A DNA stretch of 64,000 nt from Cryptomeria japonica. Taxonomy: Eukaryota > Streptophyta > Pinopsida > Cupressales > Cupressaceae. Position 1 is the stretch's first letter. Each line of letters begins with the position of its first letter. The position numbers and the translations under genes were made by a program. The notes beneath the pieces were generated by a model. The model was not told where the DNA came from. It saw nothing but the letters and a program-made list of their open reading frames with translations, and searched no databases. Below are positions 47,140-57,494 of this stretch, piece after piece. The DNA is taken from NCBI RefSeq assembly GCF_030272615.1, contig NC_081415.1, positions 510,637,873-510,701,872 on the forward strand. The letters run 5' to 3'.

Positions 47140-47255
47140 AAAAATTAGATAGTTGTATGAATGGATAAATGAAATCATGATGCAGTCACCAGTAATCATC
47201 TATCCAGTCATTGATGTAAGTTTTGAAGTACCCTTGGTGGTCTGCTAGTGGTGTA
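47140..47255 (-). pseudogene. Gypsy pol fragment (pre-integrase), left piece
   Basis: The minus strand reads TPLADHQGYFKTY, matching the conserved HDTPLAGHQGYFKTY segment at the integrase zinc-finger start. It joins KAVHDT at 50026-50070 once the LTR at 47256-50025 is removed. Homology ends soon after FKTY, so the integrase is missing. Confidence 0.65.
47251..47255. repeat. Target-site duplication GTGTA (left) of the LTR at 47256
   Basis: GTGTA on the left, GCGTA at 50026-50030 on the right; one mismatch. Confidence 0.55.
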
Positions 47256-48036
47256 TGTAATGTCCCCATTTTTCCTGTGAAAACTTAGTTGCATAGCTTG
47301 GCCTGTTAGCCACCTCCGCAGGCAAATTAATTGGTTAGGAGGTGATATTTTCCATCTTTGGGGGCTTATACTTAGTCATTTATTTGATTTGGATGGATAA
47401 ATACATGTACTTTATAACATTTTATTATAAAGTAATGATAAAGTTACTTTTTCTTAAATTAGAAAAATAAACTTATAAAGTAACTCTATAAAAGCACTTT
47501 ATATTAAATGTTTGATTAAGTGAGCACTTGGGCCCACCTTGCACGTCCCCCAAGAGGCATATAACATTATAAAATATTTTAAGATTTCATAAAGTGCAAA
47601 GCCAAGTTTGGGCGTGGCTTTTGGAAGAAAAGAAAAAGTTAACTTAAAGGTGTTTTAATAACACTTTATAAATAATACCCCATGGCACATATTCCTAAGC
47701 ATCAAATTATTAAAAGTGGCCTCAGTTTAATGATTAATGGACCCCTCATGTTGTACGTACCCTTGGAGGAATTAAAGATTCCTTTGGGATCTCATAAGAT
47801 GCTATGAGGGTTCAAATTAGGGCAATTGGGAGACATAAGGACTTGTACGTGGAATTCTTTGGCATTATGTATTGGAGATTTTTTTTATTCTTTGCTCAGC
47901 ATTCAGGGAGATGAAATCCTTCAATTTTAGGGAGGTTGGACGAAACCCCAGCCATTTCTATCAAGTCAGCATTCAGGAAAACCCTCAAATTAGGTATAGG
48001 GGGCCATATTCAGAGGTTATATGTGATTATTCTGTA

Positions 48037-48041
48037 ATTTC
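48037..48041. repeat. Target-site duplication ATTTC, left copy
   Basis: Matches 49287-49291. Confidence 0.75.
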
Positions 48042-49286
48042 TGTAATGTCCCCATTTTAGCAGACATGGTTTTTTGGTGATTAGCCTATCATTCTGACCC
48101 TCTTAGGCTAATGAGTATGGATAGAGGGTCTCTCGAGGCTTGTATCAGCTCCAGAGTTCAGTGTGTTTCGATCTGGCTTTTGTTTGGTATCATTTGGATT
48201 TCATTTGCTCTACTTCCTATTTTTAGTAAGTCTTGGGATGTTAGAGATGGACCCCTGCTATTTTTAGTAAAGGGGGTATGGTCATATGCAGCTTCATCAT
48301 GTCAGCTCCCAGTTCAGACGACATTCAAAAATGTTGAATATTAATGGAGATATTAATGTTTATTTAGTTTAAATAAACATTAATGTTTTGAGCTTATATT
48401 ATTAAGTTATAATATAATTTTATATTATAACTTAAGGAAGGGTCCAAGTATCATTAAAGGGGACCATTTAATTAATTAATTGTGGTTTTTTTTTACCAAG
48501 GTGGAATATTAAATGACAAAGTGAAAATATTATATCATTAAATGTCATTTAATATCATTAATTGATTTAATGTCTTATTGGAGAAAATCGAACCTTCATG
48601 GGAAATATATATAAGGCTTTTGAAAAGAAAAAGATATTTGATCATTGTGATTTTGAACTCTGAGAAGGGTTTACAGCTTTGCCATTGGAGAACGTAGTTC
48701 TTCTATGTGATCATCATTTGAGCCAGTGAAATACCTGGTGAATTTGATAATTCTGAGAGAATCTCATACAGAGGTTCTGATTGTGCTGCAACAGTATTTA
48801 TTTCAGTATTCATCGAATTCACAAAATAAGGGAGAGATAAGGTGCAGTTGTGAATGGTTATTTGCTACAGTGTGCGTGAACAATGACGCGTGAACAGTAC
48901 CCGTGAACAGTGATGCACTACAGTACCCCGTGAATAGTGACACGCTATAGTGCTGCCGTGAATAGTAAAATGCTTCAATTCCGGTTGAAGGCAAAGAAGA
49001 ATCAAATAAAAATCAGGTTCCATGTTGTTGCTGCCATTATTTTTATTATTAAAAAAATAATGTATTTTCCCATCCTCTTGAGAAACAAAGATACATTACA
49101 GCAGTAGTTCAGTTGTTTCAAAATTTTCAGATTATTGTAATTAGTTTCAGTTTTAGATTATTTGTTTTCAATAAACCCTCAAAATACAAAAAAACAATAT
49201 ATCTATTCAAAACACCCAAAACTAATTCAGACAGGGCATTCAGTAGTAGAGCAGTATAGAAGCAAAGAACCAGTTGGGTTCCTACA
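48042..49286 (+). mobile_element. Solo LTR (1,245 bp) nested in the 47256 LTR
   Basis: It starts TGTAATGTCCCC and ends GGTTCCTACA, with ATTTC on both sides. A TATA box (ATATATATAAGG) lies at 48605-48616. It shares its first 15 bases with the LTR it entered, so both belong to one broad family. Two CTATTTTTAGTAA motifs (48217 and 48257) also occur in the LTR at 51052. Confidence 0.85.
48863..48970 (+). repeat. GTGAACAGT tandem motif in the solo LTR
   Basis: GTGAACAGT or GTGAATAGT, with CACTACAGT or CGCTATAGT between, recurs five times with a unit of about 20 bp. Confidence 0.7.
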
Positions 49287-49291
49287 ATTTC
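49287..49291. repeat. Target-site duplication ATTTC, right copy
   Basis: Matches 48037-48041. Confidence 0.75.
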
Positions 49292-50025
49292 AGAACTTAA
49301 TTCTCAGATCTGAGCACTTGGAGTAGTTTAACAGCAAGAAATAACACATTTATGGCAGCCGTACGGTTTCCAGGGCCAGCCGTACCACTTCTCCTTGCCT
49401 GGAATTCATTAAAAATAAATTGAAGGGTTTACCTTTGGATTTGTTGTACAAATCTCATTGTTAGCAGTAGGAATAAAGATTGCAATCATTCTTTCAGGCT
49501 TATGAAGCCCTTGTAGAGAGATATGAGCAAATCAGTGTGGAAAATTGTCCATTTTTCAGTGAAGTCTCCTGGGGGTTTGAAGGAATCAGCAGCAGTTTGG
49601 TCTATTTGTGTTAGATTTGTTTTTGGTAATTATTATTTAGATGAATAAAATCATTGGAGCAGTTAGGGCACATTGGTAGCTCCTGTAGCAGCATCTGGAC
49701 TCATTTAAGCTAATAAAGCAGCTCCCAGGCAAGGCGTTGGACTCCTGGTAGGCCAATTTTGGCATGTCATTGATGAATTCCATTATTTATTGTCATTTGT
49801 TAATTGCTGTTATAAAATCAGAGATCTGAAAATTCATTTCAGAATATTATTCTTTCCTATATTGCATTTGTGTTCTATTCATTATTGGCAAACTCTCAAG
49901 CAAAAACCATAACAACTTCAAAACCGCAAAGTACACCAAAAACTTGAAGCAATTCACATTGGACAACGATTAATCAGTCAAACCAAACCTATCAGATTGG
50001 GCAAAGATTCAGTTGGGATCTTTCA

Positions 50026-51051
50026 GCGTATCATGAACAGCCTTGAGAATCTTTTCCTTCATTTTCATTCAGGTGCCAAATAGATTGTGTCCTTATAGTA
50101 CATAATGTCATCAGTTACCTTATACCAATCATCTTGAATCTTTCCATCCATAATTTCAAATTCGAAAATGTTCTTAGAGTATTCATGCCAAAGATGGGAT
50201 TTCCAATATGCTGATATCTCAAACATAGCACACAAATTGGGTTTCCTCGATAAAGCATCTGCTACTATATTTTCCTTTCATATAATTTACTTAATATCAA
50301 AATCATAAGCTTGTAATTTGCTTACCCACTTTTGTTACCTCTCTTTTAGGTCCTTTTATCGAAGGAAGTATTTCAAGATGTTGTGATCATTTCTCACCAC
50401 AAACTTACCCCCAACTAGATATTGTTGGAACTTGGCCAAGGCATGAATGATTGTGAGAATCTCCTTGTTACATGTAGAATAACGTCTCTCAATACCCCTA
50501 TGTTTTTTGCTTTCATGAGCTATAGGGTGCTTATAGGCACAACTTCAATCCTCTCTCTTGAAGCATCAGATTCAAGTGCAAAGGTTTGAGAACTTGAGAG
50601 AAATTAGGAAGTGCCAAAATAGGACAAATGCTCATTGCCTCCTTAAGATGGTCAAACACCTACTACACTTAATTTGACTAAGATCTTTGTCAAATTTGAG
50701 AGTTGTAGTGGGTTGTAGAAACCCCTTTGCAAACCTTCCATAATAATTACACAGCCCAAGGAAACCTCTCAAGTGTGTCATAGTCTATCGTTGGGGATAG
50801 TAAAGGATAGCTTGAATATTCTTTTGATCCACTTTTAACTCCATTGGCACCAATCAAAAGACCCAAGTATAGCACCTTTGTCATCTCGAATTCACATTTG
50901 GATGCCTTAGCAAAGAAGGACTATGCCTCCATGATACCCAAAACTTTATCAATATGTCAAAGGTGGTCTTCCTAAGTTTTCCTATATATTAGTATATCAT
51001 GTAAGAACACAAGCACAAACTTTGGTAGTTGCTTATTGAACACATGGTTCA
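50026..51051 (-). pseudogene. Gypsy pol: second half of reverse transcriptase plus RNase H
   Basis: On the minus strand: YMNHVFNKQLPKFVLVFLHD (the usual YVDD-type box region, here FLHDI), FAKASKCEFEM, then GVKVDQKNIQAIL and LRGFLGLCNYYGRF. RNase H follows (RRYSTCNKEILTIIHALAKF, ENIVADALSRKP), then KAVHDT. Many stops. The sequence suits the chromovirus-like branch of Ty3/gypsy. Its first half lies at 53294-53620 beyond another LTR. Confidence 0.8.
51047..51051. repeat. Target-site duplication GTTCA (left) of the LTR at 51052
   Basis: GTTCA on the left, TTTCA at 53294-53298 on the right; one mismatch. Confidence 0.5.
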
Positions 51052-53293
51052 TGTATTTAAAGTCCTCTTTTCCGCTCTAGTTTGTGTTGGGGATTGTTGG
51101 CCAATTTCGAGACTTGTTGGTCAGTCAAAAGTAAAATTAGGGTTTCCTATTTTCTAGGAGGATGTTTTGACATTTTTGGTGGCTTGCATGTTTGAATTTT
51201 ACAATTCTGATTTTGGATTCCTTCTGGGGTTTTAGAGAGCTTTGCGATGGTGTGACATGCAACTGAATCTGAGGACTTTTCCCAAACTTACTATTTTTAG
51301 TAAGTGGGGACGAAGACAACTTATTTTTTTGGGTTTTTTCTCGGTTTTCAGAGAGCCTCGCGATGGTGTGACATGCAAACGAATCCGAAGGTTTTTTTGG
51401 ACTTACTATTTTTAGTAAGTTGTGATGGCTGCTCAGAATGTGGTTAAAATGCATTTGGGCACACTATTTTTTGTAGTATGCTATTTTTAGTAAGTACTAT
51501 TTTTAGTAGGGTTTCAGCAGGTCAATTCAGATGGCTATTTCCAACAGGTCAGTTTGAGCAGTTGGTCTTCGAGCATTTTTGAAGCTATTTTGGCAAGTCT
51601 GAGCTTATGTTGCGCGACTTCATGGTTGAGGAAAAATATTTTATAAGTGAATTATTTACAAGGCATGATGGATGCCTTAGAAAGAAATAAGTTAATTTTT
51701 ATGAAATATTCACTTTATTACCTTGGACGCTAGAACACACTTTATTGATATTTTTATGAAGTATATTTGCTACCTTGAGGGGGTCAATTTGGTGGAAAAT
51801 GTTGTTTAAAGTTAGATTATAACTTAAGGCAATATGGATGATTTATTAAAGGGATTGCTTAAGTTATATTAAAGTCATTTTCTCAATTATATGTTGGGTG
51901 CTCACATTATGTGTTATTTGCATTTTAATAAAGTGTCTTGACTAGGCAAAATGGGACGACTTGGTGAAGGAATGAAATGAAATGCAAGTTAAAGTGAATT
52001 TGAATGCCATTGTTTATTCCCACATTGGAGGGAAAAGGAGGTTCGATTTGGGAGAAGGTTATAAATAAGTGCCGTGGCCTTCATTTGAGACTATCCATGA
52101 ATATTATAACGAAGTGTTGCCAAAATGACGTTTGAATGCTTCGAGGAATGCTTACCTCCTAGATTGTATGCTTTTAGCTTCTCGCTTGAAAGATAGCGAC
52201 TAGTTGATATTTGGGACTGTTCTTCACTCAGATGAATGGATGGATTCATTGCAAAGTGTGTGTTTGAGTTTTTCTGATTTTGGAGTGCTCTGTGTGTGTT
52301 CCAAGTTGCTGGTTTTGGTGTGGCTGTAGCTTATTTTCATTCATATCTCTTTGCCCGTGCGTCCGTTCATTCTAGGTATCGGCTCATTATTTCTCTATAC
52401 CTAAGGCGATCATTCCTGTAAGTTTTTAGTGCTTATCTTGGAGTCATTAAGTTTATAATGCAAATTGAATTTCTGCCCTAGCCGTACTATGCTGAAGCTG
52501 CCTTGGGATGTATGCAAAATAGTTTTGGGTCTGTTTGTTGTGTTTTGTCAGTTCTTGCTTAATCGCCTATCTCCTAGATTTCATTTGCATCTGATTTGGG
52601 GTCATTCCATTGAGTGTGGGCAAAGTTGTGAGCAATTTTGTGAGTTTTGTAGTTGCTGGTTTGCGTATTTTCAGTTTGCTATTGCATATCAGATTTGAAG
52701 ATTGATAGTGAGTTGTGTGTCTTTGGAGTGGTTAGTTTTGGGTGGTTTTGGAGTGCATATCTTATCATTTGCAGTGATGGACACTGAAGTTCTTATTCTA
52801 AAATTTAATGTTATATTTTGTAAAGTTGATTACTGGATTGTAACACATGACCCACTGAATAAGTGGAAGAGGCTGGCTTTGCCGCCTATCTTTTCTTATT
52901 GTAATGCTGTCCTCTCGCTGAATAAGTGGTTGAGTAGATTGTTATTTTCATTCTCAGTCCTCCTGCTGAATAAGTTGTTGAGTGATTGTTATTTACTTTA
53001 GTTTCATTGGCATTGTAATTGGTTGGTCATACCGCCAAACTGTTGTTAAATTTCTATTACCCGCTGGACAAGCAGAAGGGGCTGGCTTGCCGCTCAACAT
53101 TGTAATTTCCAATGGATTATTGAAGCTAACGATCCCCTTATCACCGTATGCCCTCACCTTCCCACATTGGGCTCTTGGTGATCAGAAAGTGGAAGGGTTA
53201 CCTTTCAGCTATATTTTGATTATCATTTTCTTATCCTAACGGGTACTTGTAATGTTTGTAACTAGAAATAATTTGAAAAAATCAAGGGGAACA
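51052..53293 (+). mobile_element. Solo LTR (2.2 kb) in gypsy pol
   Basis: It starts TGTATTTAAAG and ends GGGGAACA, flanked by GTTCA/TTTCA. Removing it rejoins TTF.SY to MNHVF of a gypsy reverse transcriptase, with one extra base. A TATA box (TATAAATA) lies at 52060-52067. Internal repeats include three CTGAATAAGT copies (52855-52980) with GGCTGGCTTTGCCGC-like segments. Confidence 0.7.
51229..51420. repeat. 115-bp duplication, each copy ending in a perfect palindrome
   Basis: GAGAGCTTTGCGATGGTGTG and GAGAGCCTCGCGATGGTGTG start the two copies. Each ends with ACTTACTATTTTTAGTAAGT (51286-51305 and 51401-51420), an 8-bp perfect stem with a TTTT loop. A third, partial copy lies at 51481-51510. Confidence 0.85.
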
Positions 53294-53620
53294 TTTCAAT
53301 GTAGGACTAGAATGTGGTGAGGGCATTGGTCAGTCCAAAGGGCATGACCGAAAAACCGCATGTGGCATCGCAAGGCTATCTTATGTATGTCTTCCTCCTC
53401 CACTCTAATTTGGTGATATCCATACCCAAGATCAATCTTAGAGAAGTAGATTGCTCCATGAAGTTCACCAATTAGCTCCTCAATCGTGGGAATTGGATAT
53501 CGATTTTTAATTATTTTCTTATTGAGTGCTTGTTAGTCAATGCATATCCTCATTACCATATCCTCCTTCTTGACTAGCACTACAAAAGGAGCAAAGGGAC
53601 TTGAATTGGGCAGAGGAAGG
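53294..53620 (-). pseudogene. Gypsy pol: first half of reverse transcriptase
   Basis: On the minus strand: PFVVLVKKEDMVMRICID, then IDIQFPRLRS-like text, KIALRCHMRFF and, after a frameshift, VMPFGLTNALTTF. It completes the fragment at 50026-51051. At its upstream edge it abuts an integrase of a different gypsy element. Confidence 0.75.
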
Positions 53621-55080
53621 CGGATTAATCATACCAATGAAGTCGATACCCTACATAGCGAAAGGTCTGGACTCAATCACGGGCTGCAGTGACATAGTTG
53701 GATTCTTCTCTCAAATGGCAACAACCTGGCATGTGTGACACGTCTTCACATGTTCATGAGTATCTCGGAACAAGGTAGGCCAGTAATAGCCTGCTCTCAG
53801 AATTTGGTGTGTAGTAGCCAAGCTTGCACCATGACCTGTCCCAAACCTGTTGTGAAAATGCTCCACAATTTGTTTAGCTTCATCCTTTCCAACACATCTC
53901 AAATATATTCCTTCATTATTTCTTCGGTATAAGACCGAGCCTTGTAACATAAAATGTTGACACTTCAATCTTAATGCTCTTTTCTGAGCGGGTCTCATAC
54001 ACGCGGGGCATTTCTGGTTCAATAAATAGCAAACAACGTCTATATCATTCATATGGAGTGACATCCTCAATTGCATAGACTTGTTGGACTAATCTGGGTC
54101 CATCAACTGCTAAAGTTTGAGCTAAGGCTTGACCTTGAACAAGTCTCATTGGTTGGATCTCAATGTCGTACACCTGGATAGTGGCGACCCACATTCCTCT
54201 CCTTTCTCCTAATTCATTCTGCATAAGGAGTGTCTTAACTGCTGCGTTTGGGACAATGGCATGAACTTTTGCTCTCAAAATGTAATCTCTGAATTTCTTT
54301 ATTGCTTTCACCAAAGCATAAGCTTGTTTCTCTACGTTCGGATATCTCAGCTCCGCATCTTTCAATGGTGCGCTCATAAATGCTTTGGGATGTTCATATT
54401 TATCTTCGTTCTTCTGTGTAAGGACTGCAACACAAGTATGTTCTGAGGCAAATGAATACACATAAAAAGGTCTCGCATAATGAGGACTGACCAAAACAAG
54501 AGCCTCAACGATGGTGGACTTGATTTCTTCAAATGCTTTCTTTGCTTTTGTCGTCCATTCCATCTTAGCATCTTTCTTCAACATTTCATTCAGTGGTCGT
54601 ATTATCTTAGCAAATCCAGAGATAAATTTCCTCACAAAATTGATTTTACCAAAGGACTTCAGTTCTTTCTTACTGCTCGGGAGATAAATGTCCTAACAAT
54701 TTACCTTCTGTAACCTTGAATATGCATTTCTTGGGATTAAGAGATATCCTGTACTTTTTGCATCTTTGAAACACCTTTCTCAAATCTTCAATGTGATCTT
54801 CTCTTTTCCTTGAGAAAATTGTAATGTCATACATGTAAATAATGATGCATTTTCCAATCAAATCTTGAAATGCAATATCCATAGCTCTTTGGAATATGGC
54901 TCCAGCATTGATTAAGCCAAATGGCATCCTTCTGTATGCAAACATACCCCACTTTGTGGTGAAGGTTGCCTTTAATCTATCTTCACCTGATTGTATCCTG
55001 AATATCTGTCAAAAAAGGACACATTTGCGATCCATTCACAATCTGTAAAACCTCATCCAATGATGGAAGCGGGTAGTTAT
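53620..55080 (-). pseudogene. Second Ty3/gypsy pol: reverse transcriptase, RNase H, integrase start
   Basis: Order on the minus strand: NYPLPSLDEVLQIVNGS, FTTKWGMFAYRRMPFGLINA, YMYDITIFSRKREDHIEDL (YMDD-type box with the first Asp changed to Tyr), RNase H (MEWTTKAKKAFEEIKSTIVE; YPNVEKQAYALVKAIKKFRD), then the integrase zinc finger with H...H...CHTC (53790-53720). After a stop it reads RPFAM.GIDFIGMINPP, the start of the integrase core. This style is that of non-chromodomain plant gypsy (Tat/Athila-like). Both ends are abrupt: integrase stops at about 53620, and upstream of NYPL the text switches to the U3 ORF family at 55080. Confidence 0.82.
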
Positions 55081-56376
55081 CTCCATGCCATCATCGAGAC
55101 ACATCTCTCGATCAAGCCCTCTCAATGCCGAGATAACATTATCATCATCATCAGGATTATTCCTGGTCAAATCGTATATCTCATTTCCCAAACTAACCTC
55201 CAAAAGGACAGTAGGAGATCCTGGTTGATCAACATTCTCATTTGGTGGTGCAGATGTCGTTGTGGCATGTAACTCCTGAATATTCTCTGGTAGTATCACT
55301 GTGTTGGAACATTGCTGGGTTTCCTTATTGTGCTCTGTTATTTCAATTACCTTAATTGATGAGACACTAAGAGGTGGTGAAGGAATGATAGGTGGAGGAA
55401 TGATAGTCTTTTGTTTCTTCTTCTTTACCTCCTCATTCTTCTTCCCTCTGGCCTTGACTCCTCCTGGCGTGTTTTTCCTCCTCTTGGTAGCTTGACTCTC
55501 TTCATCTGCATGAATCCTGACATCACTGACAGTCCTTTGATCATCTTTGGAAGCAGACTCTTCCGACTTCATCTTTCTATAAGTGAAGGGAACACCCATA
55601 TCAACTAACTTATTCATTTGAATATCTACCCATGCACGGGAGAAACTCAAGACCTCTTTCATCAATACATTTAGATCAATCTCTTCTGATTCTGACCAAT
55701 TAGGCAATAAGATTGCCTTCTTCATTTCATTCTCATACTATGGATGCATATGATCCATGTCATCTAATACTTGATCAGGAATGAGGAAAAGTCCACACTT
55801 CCTCATGAAATCCACTGACAGTCTGGACCACCTTCGTCTCTTCATTGCTTGCTCGTCCATTAGGTCGGCCCAATAATCTTCTATGTCTACCTTGTGGATG
55901 AACTTCTCTCCCCTGATCCTTCCAACTTTCTTATCTGGATCAAATCTTTCTCTTTTCTTGAAGGTTGCAAATCGATAGAATGCAAGCTCCTCACTCGCAG
56001 TGTTGATGGCTAAGGTAGACTAGCAAACCTCCGATGTCTTCCCAATTGAAACAAGGAATGTCATGCCTGTCCTATGCTTCTCTCTTTGAATGGCATCAAA
56101 TTCTAGAAGATGTCTCACCACTTCCAACAAGATCATTCTGTTGGACGGATACCTAGGAAGCTTGTAGGGTTCGGATTGAAACCCATGAATCCTAAGGTAC
56201 GTGAAAGTGGGAAACTGAATATACCACGATCCATATTTCTTTATTAGCTTTGTTGACTCCTTGGACAATCTTTTGTGGATTCCGCCTTGCAACTTTTGCG
56301 TGATGTACATGGTGAATACATTATTTACTCTCTTATAATCTTCAATTCTATACATGTTCAGTTGGGGGTAGCACTT
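55036..56376 (-). pseudogene. U3-type long ORF, copy B (fragment)
   Basis: One minus-strand frame, with stops near 56020 and 55740, reads CYPQLNMYRIEDYKRVNNVF, FPTFTYLRIHGF, KLPRYPSNRMILLEVV, HKVDIEDYWADLMDEQ, a basic stretch (ATKRRKNTPGGVKARGKKN) and GLDREMCLDDGMEI. It aligns with copy A throughout. Its N-terminal part is cut off by the insertion of LTR 4 at 56376 and presumably continues right of the window. Its C-terminal part ends at the junction with gypsy reverse transcriptase near 55080. Confidence 0.75.
56372..56376. repeat. Presumed left target-site copy (CACTT) of LTR 4
   Basis: CACTT precedes TGTTGACG. The partner was not found before 64000. Confidence 0.3.
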
Positions 56377-57210
56377 TGTTGACGTGTCTAAAGTTGCGGA
56401 ACTACGACTTCATCCAGCCAACGCAGAATAGAAATGCTAAGAATCCTATCCTCTCTTGAGATAAGGAAATCCCTAATGCTGTGTTAATTTGATCAATGGG
56501 GATGACCTCAATGTTTCGGTTGTCAGGTTTTGATTGCACGATAGCTTAGTAGTTGATGTGTTTTGTTGGAAACACAAAGGGCACTTATGGTTAGACGAAA
56601 TTGGTTTCGTACAGGTTCCCTAAAGTTTTACAGTCCTATATCATCTGATTTGTTTCTAAATGATGTTATTTCAGCTTGACAAGAGGGTTTCTTTAATGAA
56701 AAAGGAAAAAGGAGGGATAAGGATAAATAGTGAATAAGAACAGCTAGCTAATTTTAACTAAGACAACATATTTCAACACATAGACGGAAGTCTTAAAATA
56801 ACTAGAAATTACTTTGCTAGCTAATTAGCACAACTAGGTAAAAACCAGTGCAATCATCTAAGGATTTTTTGAATTTTCGAGTTTATTAGATACGAACAAT
56901 GGACTCTTACAGCCATTCATCCAAATCTAATAACCAAACTTAGCACAAAGGGGGCTCAGACTAACCATGCAAAGGAAACAATAATCAACTATTTCCTAAT
57001 GGTATGAACCATGATTTTCCATCAAATACATGCATAAATAACTGTTTGAAATTAAATACAGTTGCAGAAATATGAAATAAATGGAGAAGAGGACCATGCA
57101 CTCACAGTAAAACAAACACAGCTTAAACATCCATTAAATCCTGTATATATTTCGCTAGAGCTTTTGTAACAATCTTTTTTTTCTCTTTTTACAAAGGAGG
57201 AACTAACTCC

Positions 57211-57218
57211 TTTATATA
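57211..57218 (-). promoter_or_regulatory. TATA box of LTR 4
   Basis: The minus strand reads CTATATAAAGGAG, followed downstream by CTCCTTTGTAAAAAG, the arrangement seen in LTRs 1-3. Confidence 0.55.
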
Positions 57219-57494
57219 GAATTCCAAAAATGGATGAATGGCCAAGATTAAACTTAAACAAGTGGGCCAGATTCATCCTCTATCAAAACTGCCCATACCC
57301 ATAAATGGGAGGCAAAATTTCAGCAATAACAAAAGGAGAAACAATAACTACCAAAAAGGTAACCAATAACTACCCAAAAAGTTGCTCCAAAAAGTGCGCA
57401 TGCACGGAGCTCAAGATTTACAACTGTTTTGGTAGTTAGAAATGAACTTTATGTTTGAAAAGTGCTTTTTAAGATTTAAAAAGAAACTTGCACT

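Larger units (their letters stand above)
47256..50025 (+). mobile_element. Solo LTR, interrupted by another solo LTR
   Basis: It starts TGTAATGTCCCC and ends GATCTTTCA, flanked by GTGTA/GCGTA. Without the nested LTR and its duplication it is about 1.5 kb. It splits a gypsy pol frame exactly between HDT and PLA, which independently supports both borders. Confidence 0.75.
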
